Notes: a model not told the origin generated them from the sequence alone. Positions 34,401 to 48,630 are shown, numbered from the stretch's first letter. The stretch is 64,000 nucleotides of DNA from Euglena gracilis (GCA_039621445.1 CP154956.1:45861291-45925290); one strand, 5' to 3'. Numbers and translations are program-made.

Positions 34401-37400
34401 GCCACAAATACTCCGCCACACTTCTGCATGCAGACAGGTTGCAACTAACAATAAAGTGCTCGTCACAGGCACCGCACCTGCTGAAACACCACATCCTCCG
34501 ACCCCATGTCCCCCGTCGTCTGCTTCACATACGGCGCGGCGCTGACGTTGGCGGGGGGCCGCACCACGACCACCCGGCGGAACGGGTGGCGGCCCCGCAG
34601 GAGGGCCGCCTCGAACGTCTCCAGCTCCGACGGCGGCAGGGACGGCTGGAGGTTCAGGCTGAAGCCTGCCTTTCGCACTGCACATAACACTCAGTCTTAT
34701 TGTTTGTGATGAGGGGGTTCGGCCTTGTGCCGCCGTTGGCACCGCAGCTGGCCCTGGCTCAGGCTGGCTCCTCCGCGTCCCAGCGCCCGAAGTCAGAGAC
34801 AAGCAAAGTGATGGGCTGTGTTGTTGTGTTGGTGCAGGGCCTGGAGTGCGCCAGGGTTGTCCGTTTTGGGGGAAAGAAACTTCCCATTCTGGCACATTCA
34901 ATAAAGAATCCGTGGGCCGGAAAATGGAGGTATTCTCGCAAAAACGGGCCGACTTAGGGGGGCGGGGGTGACGTCCGGCCTCCTTGGGCCATCGCCCATC
35001 CCCCCCAAAACGTCAAAAAAATGCGTTTTTTTTACTTTAAAATTTGACCACGTTGCAGCCCCAGGGTGGCCTTTGGCCGTCCCTTAGGGCAGACCTCAAC
35101 GGGCAGTCCTTAAGGGGAAAAAAGAGCGTCCTGTCCCTTGTGGACCGCCCTGACGTGCGCATGTGTGTGCGCGTGCGTTCATGTGCGCGCGCGCGTGTGT
35201 GTGCGTGTTCATAGAATGGAAATGCACACCCCGCTCATCCCCAATTGCAGGTGGCGGTCCACTACAAGCGTTTTAATTTAGGGGGGTTCCAAGTGCACCT
35301 TCAATTCAAACTAGAGTTTAAAAAAAAGCTGGGGAACCAAAATTGAAGTTCATGCCCAGCGTCAGAGGTGGCAGTACGAGGCCTTGGCCCCAGGGGGTGT
35401 AGAGCCAGCCGCCGTGGACCAATGCCTCGTCGGCAAAGTAGTCGTCCAGCATCGGCGTGTGCGCATAGTTGCCGATGACGGCGGAGTCTCCCGCGTGGGG
35501 GCGGGGCCGCGTCCCGGAGGCAGGCAAGCAGAAAGCTTTCTCACACCCCTGGTTTTCTGGTTGAACTGAGCACGTTGAGAAATTGGCATGTTGAGACATA
35601 ATTGTGCCAGCACGCGAATGACGCCAACACAGAAACACAACACAAATGGTAGGTTTTCATGTAGCCTCGCAGTCGCAGCAGGTCAGACAAAGAAGGCGAG
35701 GACAGTGTTCCCAATACTGCGTCAGGTGTAGAAAGAAAAGTGAGCCAGCACCTTGGGACGCGGAGAGATGAGGCCCCAGGCACCACCCCAACTGGTCTGG
35801 TGGCAGGGTACTGTTGAGGTACACCTCCGCCCCGAAGACGTCGAACGCGTTTAGGGTGGTTCGGGCCTCTACGGCAGTCCGAAGGGTCGCACCTGGACTG
35901 GGGCTTGCCTACATGTGTAGGAGGGAGGGAGCAGAGCGTCCTTCACTCTCGTTCAGCCACAATAAACCTAACCGAGCTCCAACGACGAGGAAGGAAGGTT
36001 CCGCAAACATCAAGCTCCAAAAAAGGCGGAAGTCATGGAATGACGAGTACTTGTCAGATGAACATTTCCATTAGAATAGGGGGGGGGAGATAATGTGCAG
36101 CTTCAAAAAAAAGACAGAAAACCTTAAACAAGGGCAAAACACACAAATCTGTGTGCATTTTGGGGTCTGGTATCAGAAAATCCCCCCCAAAAAACATGGT
36201 TTTCATGATTACAGGAGCATCATAAAAATAATGCAACTTGTTGAGCAAAAAAAAATGAAAAAAAGACAACAAATAAACAACACTCTGGTCAAGGAAGAAA
36301 TCTGGTCCAATTTTTTCAATCCTTCTCAATCAAAATTTCCCTCCAGAAATCGAAAAAACCACAGGGCAGTTGGAATAATGACGGATGGATGTGTCGCGGT
36401 TTTAAACGCAGGAGTCGGCAAACACAATAACCCTGCAGCACCAGTCCACCTGCCACTACCTGTTGTAGGAGCGGATTGCTTTGGTTGTACACTGCGTTGC
36501 CATTGATGTGGTGCCGGATAGCAACCACAGAGCTCTGCCGGCCCAAAGACAAACACCAACGCATCAAGAACGTTGGAAGGAAAATGCAACCCAGTGAGGC
36601 TCCGTTGGGTCTAAAAAATAGGTTGGGTCGCATGGGATTGCTTGCTTTGGCCTGGGCGTCACCCGCAATGTCCAGCAGATCCAAAGCTGCCTTGTCATGT
36701 GACTCTTCCTGTCTTCCTTTTCTCAGGCGGTCGACTTCGCACTTAAGACCGAGAAGTGGACTTAGCTTGCACATTTGCACAAAGAAAGGCTAAGAAGTAG
36801 GCAGCCTAAGTTTTGGTCCAGGCTGTGTGATTATGGGATCCCATCCACCGATGGGCACGGCACACAGGAACTCCTGTCAAGCCCCACGGGTCTGTGGCGG
36901 GAGGTCTGGCCGGGAGGCATGGGGAACTTGTCCCACTGGTCCCCGCGGTAGAAGCTGCCCAGCACGGCGAAGGGGGCCCGGGCGGTGACCTCCTGGAGGA
37001 GGTCCGGCAGCCAGTTGGCCCGCCGGGGGGTGGTGTCCATCTCCATCAGGAACCACGCGTCGGCCGTGTCCCCACCCCTGGCTTGGGGGGGTTCATTTTT
37101 TTTCTTCCGTGCGTGCGTGTTAAAGAGGCAGTGCCCCTCAGGAAGTTGTCACCGGCCAAGCTAGTACAAGGCAAGGTGACAATTTACCAGAGGGGCTTTA
37201 TCTGCAGTGGACAACGTGAAGAATCGGTCCATACAAGTTGGGGGGGGTATGAGTGGTGGGTAGGCATTAATTTTTGAGGTGCCTTACCAAACCTTGAAAA
37301 AATCCTTAAATTTTAAATTTTGGGCAAAATACCTTAAAAACCCTTAAGAAACCTTGAAAGACCTTGAAAAAAGACCGTCCTGAATTTTTCAAATTTTGAG

Positions 37401-37710
37401 CGAAAAAGTTGCAAAATTTCGGCAAAAACAAGCCAACTCCAGGGGAAGAAATGATTTCTGGCATCGCTGGATCGCTTGTCTATCCACTCAAAACTCAAAA
37501 AAAGGGGTTTTCCAACTTTTTGATTTTCAACCTGGACCGACGTTGGTTCGATGCCCAGATGGCTCTTTGGCCGCCCTTGGAAAATAGATGCCTTAAAAAA
37601 ACTTCAAATTTCCAAAACTGCTTGAAAAACCTTAAAAAAGTGCCTTAAAGAACCTTAAAATTTCTTGAAAACTATCGCCTTAAAAAATGATGCCTGGTGG
37701 TGGGTGAAAG

Positions 37711-37781
<71 letters not shown>

Positions 37782-40700
37782 TGTGTCTGTGTGTGTGTGT
37801 GTCTGTGCGTGCGTGCGTGCGTGCGTGTGTGTGTGTGTGTATGTGCGTGCATGTGCGTGTGCGTGTGTGTGCGTGTGTGTGTGAACTTTGAACACACTCG
37901 ATGAGGGATGAGGGGTCTTTTTAAGACCGGGGGGGAGGGGGTCCCCCCACCCACCCCCTGGGGGGGGGCCGGGGGGGGGTCCCACTCAAAATGGCCAAAA
38001 ATCGCGCAAATGCCCCGTTTTCAAAAATTTTCGGCACCTGTGGCGCTATCCCACCCCCCTCTGGGGGGGACCCCCTCCCTCTGGGGGGGGGGGGAACCCC
38101 CTCCGGGGGGGGGGGGAACCCCCTCCGGGGGGTCCCCCATCTTGTTCCATTTAAAACACAATCACCCCGCTGTTTCCCCTCTTCAGGACTACCCAAATCA
38201 ACCCGCGTTACCTGACCCACCGAGCTTCTGGATAACCCCAACCACCCCATCTATCTCACCCGCTGAATTTCTTCCACCCCACAGTGTTTAACCTCGAACT
38301 TCCGGGTACCCAATATATTCCGCCCTGTCTTGCCCACCATGATATATTTATTATGCAAAAACCCATGGTGTTTCTCCCACGAACTTCTGGACACCCTCAT
38401 CCCTGGTTTCAGACCCATCAAATTTCTGGACTACACCAATTACCCCATCCCATGTTGTTTTACCCACTAAACCACCCCGTGGTGTTCAACCCACCCAACT
38501 TGTGGACCCCCCAATGGTGTCTTACTCACCGACTTTCGTTTCACCCCCAACCACCCCAGTGTGTCCAACCCTCCGAACTTCCAAGGTGTGCTACGCGCCG
38601 AACTTCTGAACAGCCCCCCCCCCTGTGCTGTTCTTCACACCGACTGCCCGGACCCCCCAAACGCTCCGGATAACCACAACCAACCGAACTTTCCGATAAC
38701 CCAACCCCCACGGTGTTCTTTCCGATTCCTGAATAAATCTGACAGCCCCTTGGTGTAGAACTCTGAACTACGGATAACCCCCTCGCCCAGATGGTGTCTT
38801 ACCCACCGAGTTTCCGGACCATTCCGAATACCCCGTGATATTCAACCCGCTGTATTTCAGGCTTGCCTCACCACTCCGTTGTTTTTTCACCACCCACCGA
38901 ACTTTGGGATGACCCCAGCCACCCTGTGGAGTCTAACCTGTCGAAATTCCGGATAATCCCAACCAAACCATGGTGTTCGACCCGCTGAAACCTGGGACCC
39001 CCCCCCGTGGCCTTCCACACATAGCACTTCTGGAAATTAAATGCACCAAACTTCCGCATAACCGGAACCCCCCTGTGGTATCTCTCCCACCCCACTACCA
39101 AACTCCTGGATAATCCCACAACCACGGTGTACTGCACACCAACCACCCCACGTGGTGTTTAAAATAAGCTACCGGATCATCCCAACCTACCCACCATCTT
39201 TCCGGACGTCACAATCACCCTGTCACAATCAGCCTGTAGTGCTTTACCCCATATATTTCCGGGTGACCCATTAACTTTCTCAGCTACTCAGCCCGCCATG
39301 GTGTGCTACCCTTCCAACTCCCACGTAAACCCACCTACCAGCTTCCACATGCCCTTCGCGCTCAGCGGATCATCATACGATGTTCACGACCGGCCCCCCC
39401 TCTACATCCGCCCCTTCCACCACCCGCCACACAGCCAGAACCCTCGGCACTCGCCCGAGGACTTTTATTTTTCCACCTCCACCACCATCCACCCGTCCGC
39501 CTGTGATGACCCCAGCAGGCACGCATCGCCGACTCAGTTTTTTTCCCGCATGTCTCATGCTCGCCCTTTCCTTTGGACATCCTGTACTTTGGACTCCTCT
39601 CCGCGCCTCTTGTGTCATTCCCTCCCACTGTTCACCCACGTTTTTTTTTCCTATCCCCCACCCCGTACTTTTACGGTACTCTCTAGTTTTCACAACTCAC
39701 TCTATTTACCCCCTGGACACCAAACCCCACACCCCCCCACAGGCGAACCCCCAACAAATCCCAAAATCCCACATCAAATCTTCATGCCCGGGCTCCGGGG
39801 GTGCCCTCCTGAGTGGTGCTTGTGTACGCCCACGGCTGGAGGCACTGCGCAGCAACGCGGGGCACTACAAATCCAAATCCAAATCCCCTCCGGGGGGGGG
39901 GGGAACCCCCTCCGGGGGGGAACCCCCTCCTGGGGGGACCCCCCCCCCGCCCGGGGGGGGGGGGGGGGGCTCCGCCGGACCCACCTCCCCCCCCCCTTCC
40001 TCCCCGGGGTCCATGACTAAAAAAAATTGGAAACCCCTGATCCAGAACCTTTAAGGCAAAAAAAAATGCTGCAATTGAACCCTTTTGGCACAAAGGTCAT
40101 CCCCCCAGGGGAACGTTGCCGTGGGGTGTGGCCACAGCAAGCTGCAGATGCCACCACAAGTGGTCCTGCGGAGGTCGGGTCATTCTGCTGATCTCATGTC
40201 ATATTTTTTGTCAATATCCTTTGCATTCTGCATTTTCAGCCATTTCTGCAACTGATCGTCGTCAGAAATACCACGAAACCCCCTCCACGAGATTGACTTG
40301 GGGATTAGAAGCACAAGTGGTTCACTTCTGCCTGGTCACAGCCAGCTGTCACACCAACTGATGCCAATCAGCGGCCAAAGGGTAAATCAAGACTTATGCT
40401 GAGCCAAAAGCCCACGACGATCGGAAGACAGGATGAAAAGACAACATCGGAGGGTACTTTGAGAGGCTAGCAGGGGAGGACACAGCTGTAATTCCCCCAG
40501 GTGCCGTCTTCAAAGGCCTGTGCCATGGCCAAGAACTGCAAGTTGGCGCCAGGCAGCAGGAAGCGCCCCTGTAAAAAAAATTGCTCCCCTCTTCTCCCTG
40601 TCCGACCAGAAAACGTGGGAATGAACAGGGGGTGAGGTAGGTATTTCGTCAAAAACACTGGTATTTACCTTTTTTGGTGCTGCATCGCCCTGCATTGGGT

Positions 40701-43253
40701 TCGATATAAGGGCAGGTGGGGGTCGGAACCCCCCCTTCGGTCCGGCAGGCAGGCAAAGACAGTCATCCCCGGTTTTTGGACTCCGGTGGGATCCGGTGGG
40801 ATCCGGTGGGGTTCTGGTGGGTTGCCTGGGGGGGGGGGGGACTGGGAAAAAATACACGCAACAAGGTGGTTTGGACCAGATATTCTTTTTGCATCATGCA
40901 GCGGGTCCACATGCCCCCGGCGTCAGGGCCTTAGCCTCTTTTTTGTCCCACATGAGTCACCTTTTAGCTCTGTTTAGTTGCACATTCTTCTTTGCAGCAT
41001 GAGACTTTGGGGGTGGTTCAAGACGCTTCTCCCCGCGTCCCGGATCTTAGTCGGGCACATTTTTTTGTCAGTCAAAAGAAAAATAAACCCCCCTCCCAAA
41101 TAACACCCCCCCCAAATAACACCCCCCCTCGGGGGCCGATTTCGAGCGCCCAAATAACACCCCCCCCTGTTTTCCTTTGGTTTTCCATGTAAAAATAACA
41201 CCCCCCCCCAAATAACACACCCCCCCTTGGGGCCCCAGTTCGGGTGCCCAAATAACACACCAGGGGGGTGTTATTTGGGGGGGGTTACATCAAATTTCGG
41301 ATCCCACCGGATCCCACCGGATCCCGCTGGATCCGACCGGGGACTTGACCGTCTTGACCATTTGACAAGTGGGTTCCCACCGGATCCCACCGGATCCCAC
41401 CGGATCCCACTAGGGATTTTTTTCCATGCACAGATTTTTCTTCTGGATTTATGACGGGGACACGGGGGGGGGGGACGCGGGGGGGGGCAACTGTCTTCAT
41501 GAACCTTCATTGACGTCACCCAATGGGATCCGCTGGCTGTCCTTGCCTGCTGGCAGGGGGGTGAGGGAGACCAGGCTTGTTTTTATCGACCGGGGGGGGG
41601 GGGGGTTATAGGGTGCCTGCCCCTACCAGGGGGGCTCGGGGGGAACCAGAAAATTTTCATTGAAAATGGCCTTTTCCAGGCCCCCGGCGCCTTCGGTGCC
41701 GGGGTCAGAGGGTGGTGCCTGCTATGGGCAGGCACCCCAAAAGCCCGACCCCCCCCCCGGGGGGTCGGATGGGGCGCTATAGGGTACCTGCCCCTAGCAC
41801 CCCCCCCGTGGGGTAGGCACTCGACTTAAAAAAAAAGCCTGAGGGGGACCACCTAAACAGTGCCACGGTCCAGCCCAGCGCAAAGTGCCAGGCCGAAAAT
41901 TTTCGATCCCCCCAAAGTGCCATTTCGGGCACTTCTCGGGCAAACATTTGCCGAAAATGAAAAAAAAAAAACTCGGTGCAAAGCGCTGGAAGGAAAAATT
42001 GACCTTTTGGGGGAGGTCCCAGGCAACAAGGATTGTGGTTGCCCACGGCCACACGTGCACCTACAACTCCTGGACTGTGTGTGTGGCCACTGCATGGGCT
42101 TGAAGTGGCCAAAGGTGACGAATACCAAAAGCAGCCAGAAGCAGCCCGAAGCAGCCAAAAGCTTCCGGAAACAGCAGGAAACAGCCAGAAGCAGCAAAAA
42201 GCTGCCAGAAGCAAGAAATGGCCAAAACCAACCATAAATGACTGAAAATGACCAGAAAGGACCAAAAGAGGCAAAAAAAAATGGCCAAAAGAAGCCAAAA
42301 GTGGACATAGGCAGCCAAAAGTGGACAAAAGTGGCAAAAAAATAGAATAAAAAATGGCCAAAAGTGGTATACAAGTGTTACACAGGTGGACTTCCTGCTG
42401 GCCTGCCCGGGGCCCTTCACCCAGTCCGGGTTCTCCGCGGACGCGTACGGCAAGTAGAGGTCTTCCTCCGGGGCGATGTATGTGGAGACGGCCCGGACCC
42501 GGCGGAAGCAAGCCGGCCAACCAGGGGCTGGGAGGGGGCCGGCCACTGGTCGGGCGGAGGGGCTGGAATGTCCTCATGGGCAAGGAGGGCAGTCTGCAGA
42601 CGCCAGCTGGCCAAGGAGGCAACAGCGTTTACAGGGCAGGCTGTCAGGCTGAGAAGGCCAATGGACGAAAGGAGAAGGAAGCTGACTGAGCCATGAAGGA
42701 CAAGGGGCGCTTTCCCCTTTCACGTCAGCAAAGACCTTTTTGGGTCCCAAGTGACCCAAACGCCCATGTGCCCCCTGGGAAAGCAAACAGAACCCTGTTT
42801 GGGGATGGGGATTGGCCAGGGCCCTCTGGCACGGGTGGCCTCCGTTGCTCACGCTCCCCCTGCCCCCCAGTGCGCCACGGAGCTGGCCGCTGACCCATTC
42901 CCCACGGGCCGTACAGGTGAGCCGAAGCTACCCGGACCTTTCACTCATGAGGCTTCTGGGACCCTCGGCCGTATTGACATCCTCTTCCCCCCAAAGCCGT
43001 TCCCCGTGAAGGGGGGCGGCGGAAAGTTGCCCCAAACCCCTCCCGGGGCACCGCCGCTGGCGCGCCGGGCGGTGAAGCCGTCGATGATGGTTTGCGTGGC
43101 GGCGGCCGCCTCCGCGTCTGCGCTCAGGTTTTGGCTGAAGCACAGGAAGAGGTCCACCGCGACAGCGGGGCTTGCGGTGCACGGCGGGAAGGCGGCCCAG
43201 ACGTCGAAAGAGGCCGGCAGTTTGGCCCCACCGCACGGTGTGCCCCCCCTCAT
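25115..43253 (-). CDS. Glycosyltransferase-like gene, right-arm copy
   Basis: Mirror copy of the left-arm gene with the same exons. From 5' to 3' on the minus strand they lie at about 43253-43038, 42527-42403, 40535-40495, 37077-36908, 36534-36460, 35908-35787, 35535-35380, 34840-34771, 34645-34478, 26860-26740, 26279-26183 and 25428-25308. Unlike the left copy, the last exon continues past the junction as [16 protein letters not shown] and stays open to a stop at 25115. This is the copy more likely to be functional, perhaps acting on sugar chains in the secretory pathway. No stop or frameshift was noticed in the exon cores. Product identity rests on remembered motif order only. Confidence 0.6.
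27661..28701. mobile_element. CCAGGC-family element M8 (right arm)
   Basis: Mirror of M8 flanked by CCGGGT on both sides. The decamer copy numbers differ from the left copy (for example 28566-28612). Confidence 0.85.
28812..29254. mobile_element. CCAGGC-family element M4 (right arm)
   Basis: Mirror of M4, flanked by CTCATG on both sides. Differs in C/G run lengths. Confidence 0.85.
29272..29713. mobile_element. CCAGGC-family element M3 (right arm)
   Basis: Mirror of M3 with a perfect GCTCGC target duplication. One end reads GCCTGC instead of GCCTGG. Confidence 0.8.
30083..30358. mobile_element. CCAGGC-family MITE M2 (right arm)
   Basis: Mirror copy with ACCCCC on both flanks. The left-arm insertion and its duplication are preserved, so the insertion predates the arm duplication. 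Confidence 0.85.
31190..31596. repeat. Self-palindromic satellite, block 2 (right)
   Basis: Shorter mirror of 17141-17690. One junction reads CTCGAGTGCCTTCGGAGGTC, not seen in the left copy. Confidence 0.9.
31597..32563. repeat. Tandem AACGACTTGG-type repeat (right)
   Basis: Mirror of 16183-17140 with the same order of short and long units and few substitutions. Confidence 0.9.
32564..32943. repeat. Self-palindromic satellite, block 1 (right)
   Basis: Mirror of 15801-16182, same unit number as far as can be read. Confidence 0.9.
37713..37885. repeat. TG/CG microsatellite (right arm)
   Basis: Mirror of the CA tract at 10857-11012, with a longer pure TG run. Confidence 0.95.
37910..40039. 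mobile_element. Large element M6 (right arm)
   Basis: Mirror of 8701-10830, with different C/G run lengths at the ends. Confidence 0.55.
41571..41842. mobile_element. CCAGGC-family MITE M1 (right arm)
   Basis: Mirror of M1, from CCAGGCTTGTTTTTATCG to AAAAAAAAGCCTGA, with small differences from the left copy in the A/T runs. Confidence 0.7.
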
Positions 43254-46200
43254 GATAGGGCGCCCTGGCTGTGCCCTATCATGCCCTTCTCACAACCACT
43301 GTCCTGCGGTAAACGACTGGGGGAGGTGGGGCGTTGGAGTGGTGGTCCTGCAGGAGGAGGTTCCAACCCCATAATGGAGGTTCAAGTTCGTTCAAGGAGG
43401 CTCTGGAGCCTCCTCAAACGCGCGTTCGAGGTGGTTCGGGAAAAATGGCAAAGAATAACTAAATTGTGTAAACAAAAGTGTACTGTGTGCCCTGTGTGCA
43501 CAACTCCCTTTTGTTGTGCAAGTCCCGTTGACAACAGTTTGCAGGGCCCTGCGTGCCCCACGTGGGAGGGCTCAAGAATCTCCTCAAGCGTCATTCGAGG
43601 AGGCTCGAGCTCGAATGAGCTAGTGCCTCCTCCTATGGTAAACCCCCTTCCTCCCCCCCCAAACAAAAAAAAACAGAAATCTGGAAACGTCCCGAACAAT
43701 GAAAATAGGTATTTTTCAAATATAAATTTGTCAATTCAGTAACTTTCCCAGCAGAATGCAAAAAATCCTATTAATAATACAGGATTTAAAAAAGGCACAA
43801 AAATGCAGGAAAATTGAACCGCCCCCCCCCCTTTGCCGGGCCATATCCAGGGGGGGGGGGAGAAACTGCACATAAATGTGGGAAAATGCACATTTCAGAA
43901 ATTTTCAATGCTTCATTTCTTGCAGGGCATGTTCAGTTTGGAACTTTCGGTCCATCACCTAGTGCAGTTTCCCCGTGTCACGATGAAAAAAAATCTACAA
44001 CAACCACCACAAACTGTGAACATTGTCCTTAGGGGATTGCCAAATGGTCTACAATCTGGGAATTTTTTGCAAATAAGAAAGAACTTCTTGCTCTTTGAAG
44101 CATTTGGCTTGTGTGAAATGGCCACAATGCTTGGGGCAAGACCGAATCTTCTTCAGGAGCTTGTGCTCTTTTGCGGCACCACGAATTTCGAAATCCTCAA
44201 CTCCAACTTCAACCAAAATTTGCACAAAAAAAACAGTTTTTGTATTTAGTCCCTAGGAATCCCAACACAAATAGTTGAATCTGCTCAGGAGTGTGCAAAT
44301 GACGCTTGCCAAGATATGCATCGTGACATCTGTCACCACAGGCTGGAAATTGGAGCAATTTTGGTTGGGCAGTAATTGTGGTCTTGTCACCGAAACAATC
44401 TGTTTTTTTGAAATGGAGGCTACACCAACCAATCTCTGTTGTATTAAGAGGCAAGGCAGTTGGCAAGACAGTTGGGGGCAAGACAATTGGTGGGATAACT
44501 GTGGACAACACAACCCATGAACAGATGGTGCTTTTTCTTGAGAAACACCCTTCAAACATATAATCCAGCACCAAAAAAACAGACACCTCAGGTTTCCGCA
44601 AACTGGAATCAAATCTCAAAAAAAAAAACTGCAAAAAGAGCTGCAAAAAAAGCTGCAAAAAAACTGCAAAAAAAATTGCAAAAAAAACCCCAAAACGTGA
44701 AAACTGCAAAAAAAAACTGCAAAAACTGCACGGTGCATATTTCCCCCCCATATCGCACGCACGGTGCCGCGACCCCAGGACAACCCTCCAGCACAACACG
44801 CGGTGGCCCGCCGAGTCGGTTGTTGCGAATGGGCGGATAAGGGCCAAGGTGCTAATGCTCACCGTGGGCTTCACGAGGCCCATCGCCAGGCACAGGATGA
44901 GCCAGAGGCTTCCAAAGCCCATCCCAGAGCGGCTGATAAGACAAGGAAGGGGATGGCACAGTGATGGACGACAGCCCCAGCCAAGTGCCAGAGGAGGACA
45001 GGCACAACCGGCAGCTCTCGGGATGGTTGCCCCGTGCCCGGGGGGGGGGGGGGCTGCTGCAGGAGGTTGGGTGGCATTTTGCTTTTGGACTTTGAGGAAG
45101 GTCGAATGCTTTTAATTATCTTCCTTGGGTCGCGGCTGGTCTCCAACCAATGTCGGATTTGGACAAACCTGTGGCCACAGACAGTTGCAATCAAGCGACG
45201 CATTAAAGCCGGTCAAGCCGACAGGCGTAAATAAAACCTGCAGTTAGGGTCGCTGAGCTCTTATCTCTTTAGAATAAGAACAAAGCTCACCGAGGGAAGA
45301 AGCGGGGGTTGGAACACCCGCCTCTGGGTTGGGAATGAAGCCATAGGTTATCACCATCACCCCAGACACATTCCCGAAATCCCCCCCCTGAATCACCTCC
45401 GTTTTACCCCCCCCCCCCAACTCCCCGCCAGGCCCGAGTTATTCAGCCGACAAGGGTCCAATGAGTCAGATTAGCCACCCCCCCCCCCAGTTTCGACTCT
45501 GCCATTTCGTCGGGGTGAGATTTTCAGACAAAAAAAAAAACAAGATGAAAGTGTACATTGCTTCCGAAAGTGCCTTGAAAACCAAATGTGCTTTAAAAAA
45601 AAAGGATATCCTCTATTGCCCTCCGTGCACCGTTTTGGCCGCCGACACACCAGACCTGTGTTCCGGGTCGGTTTTTTCCAATAACGGCCATTGGGGGGTG
45701 TTTTGGAGGCCGTTTCTTTGGTCAAAACTTGATTTTCTCAAAATATCCCAAAGATAAAGCAAACCAGGCGGAGCGAATTGCCAAACCGGTTTTGTGTTTT
45801 TTTGGCTGTTTTAAAACCCACCTAAAAAGGGGCAACATTTTAGGTTCAGGTTTTAGGTGTGTAGCAGCTTTGGGTCAAAATGTTCTGGACGTGGTTTTGT
45901 GCAGTTATCCGCCAAAACGATTTCTGATTGTGTGTGAATTGTGATTTGGTGGCATATTGGAACTGTTTGAAATGGGGTGAAAAACACTGGCTTTGAATGA
46001 GTGTGACACAGGGCTGTGTCTCCATGGTTTATATTATTAACAGCATTTGAGAAACAAATGAATATTACAAGTGTACACAGAAAACTGCCTAAAATGAAGC
46101 ACGAGGTATCAGATAAAACGGACTTAAATGTTTAGGCAGATATATGTGTAAAATAAACGCAAATCACCGCCTAAAAATAAAAGAAAAGAATGGTGCGGGG

Positions 46201-47618
46201 ATTACCACCCACCACAATACAAACAATTGATGACTTGGAGAGAATCTGCCTGCTGTGTGTGTATACGTGGTGCGTGTTTGGAATATGTCTGCAGTGAATA
46301 AGAAACAATGGTGGAGTCCTGGTGGTGTTGCCCCACCCCTCCCCTGTGTCGAGGCCGGCATTGGCCAGATGCTGTTGCCTGCTGGGGTCTCTGCAATGGG
46401 GGACAGTGACACCATAGCCAATGGCAGCTGGAGAACTGACGACGTGGGCAGGTGCCACCCGATGATATCCTGCCTTCGCCAACGCTCTCAAATAGAAAAC
46501 GGTTCCTGTCGAAAACGAGCCCCCCGGCACTTTTGGACATTTGGGGGGGGGGGTAGAAAAATTTTCCAGCTAAAATCCATAAAATGGACCCCACCCATGA
46601 ATAAGACCCCCCGTCGGGCTCTCCAGCAACCGACCCATGAAATGGACCACCGGCCTTATTTTTGGGGGGGGTTAATTGGTTAAAATTTGGCAAGGGTGGT
46701 CGACCAGGGCAGGTGAGGGGATCGGAACCCCCCCCAAAAAACAAAAAAAAGCAAAATTGACTGATTTGCGAAACTCTGCACTCATAGCATTCGGATGAGC
46801 CCCCACAAAATCTTTTCACCACCAACAATTTGTTTTCGGCGGTTAACTGCCTAACCATCCTGACATTAATTTAAAAACACCTTTGAGGAGTTGGCATGGG
46901 GTTGGGTGGGGGCCAAGACACGACGTAGGCGGTTATCCGCTTAAAAGAAAATACAGAGTACCCTCTCAGGAGGCCAGCAGCTGACTTGTCACGCTTGAGC
47001 AGAGGCTTGGCCAACTTTTATGAGTTGGGATGGAGACGGGGTTTGCAGAGACACAATTAATGGAGAGGGATGGAGGGGGGGGCATACCAGCTGTGAGGCC
47101 AGAGAGGCCAGGCGGGAAACTGCCTGAATGCGTAAGGGTGTGCTAAAAAAGAGCAATGGGGGGGAGTGGAAGATGGGAACTTCCCTAGAATCATCTGCTG
47201 GTTTGTTTGCAAATTTTGGAACGCTTCCTGCACTACTTGCGACACCAGTCATAGGCGTGAATCTTTGCAGACGACGTAGACGACAGATGCTGTTGCCAGG
47301 CTGCCAGGCAGTTTGCAACGGACTGGAGTCTGGTATGTTTTGGCGGGTTTGAGGGGTGGAGGTTTATGGAAACCAGGGAGAGGAGATTCCACAAGGAGGG
47401 TTTGGCCAAACGAGGAGAGACCTGCGGCCTTTAAACTTGGGCACTCAGGGCAGGGGTGGTTTCCAAACGGACCGGACACACTTGTGTTGAGAGTGGTCCC
47501 GGGAAGCCAATTGCATCGGGTCAAACGGCAACCCGGCGTTGATTGAGAATGAACGCCTTCTGGTTTCCTCCCCTGCCACATGTCTTCAAACCCCGGAGAC
47601 TTCCAGAGGCATGTTGCT

Positions 47619-48137
47619 CAGGGGGGGGGGGGGAATTGATATCGGAGGCCTTCGAAAAAATTGCGGAAAAATTGCGGAAAAATTGCGGAAATTGCGGAAA
47701 AATTGCGGAAAAATTGATATCGGGGAAACACATTTCTGCTTGGGGGGACTTAGAAAATTTTCAATTGTGAGGTTCAGAACACCGCAACACCCACGTCGAT
47801 GCAGGCGAGCACAAATCAACACGCTTGATGTTCTTTGCACAGGTGGGACGCACCCAATCCTGTGACCAGTGGTGCACCTGTGAGAAAAATTGGTAAACTG
47901 GGGGGGGGGACAACAAAACACAATAGCACACCTGTTGATCCATTTGAAGAATGGCTTGAACTCATTGCATCTTCCATCTTCGGTGGTGGGGAAAAAATTC
48001 TTCAAAAAAATGGTGAAAAATTGTGGAAAAATTGCGGAAACTGCGGAAAAATTGCGGAAAATTGCGGAAAATTGCGGAAATTGCGGAAAATTGAGAAATT
48101 GCGGAAAAATTGCGGATATCAATTTCCCCCCCCCCCG
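47619..48137. mobile_element. TIR element with AATTTTCCGC arrays (right arm)
   Basis: Mirror of the element at 615-1131, with GTTGCT target duplications on both sides. The number of repeat units differs slightly. Confidence 0.75.
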
Positions 48138-48558
48138 GTTGCTTGGGCCCGAAAATGGAAGAGCCAGAAAAAGGAGTTGTCTGGGGCATCTTGTCAGAAT
48201 TTCAGCAAAAACTGCTACTTTTCAAACGGAAAATGCTGTAAAACTCTCTTAAAGAACTATTCAAAAGGCCTTGAAATTTTGAGAAATTGGAGGACCCCAA
48301 AAGTTTTCGACTGCCGCCAGCAGCTGTTGAAATAGGTGCTTTTTTGTTTGTTTCTTGGTTCATTTCTTTGCCAGCTATCCCCGAACCCTGATTTTGGACG
48401 AACCACACCGTTGGGTTCCAGGAGGAGGGTTCTGGGAGGTGCTTTCTTCCTTCCTGAGAATTCACCTCAGCTTCTTGGCTGTTTTCGGGACAGTAATTGA
48501 ATAGCACCTCTACCGCACCGCAGCCCGGCTTGGCAACCAATACACGCCATCCCTGCAG

Positions 48559-48630
48559 ACGACACCTTCACCACCAGCCAGGGGGGACATGTCCACCTCG
48601 GAGGGTGTCCACCTCCTGTTCAAATGCCAG
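48559..48630 (+). CDS. Possible small exon at the outer end of the right arm
   Basis: 24 codons between CCTGCAG and CCAG|GTGGGT read TTPSPPARGDMSTSEGVHLL, then FKCQ. The splice edges are good but the exon is short, and no neighbour exon was found. The mirror copy is at about 122-193 on the minus strand. Confidence 0.25.
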
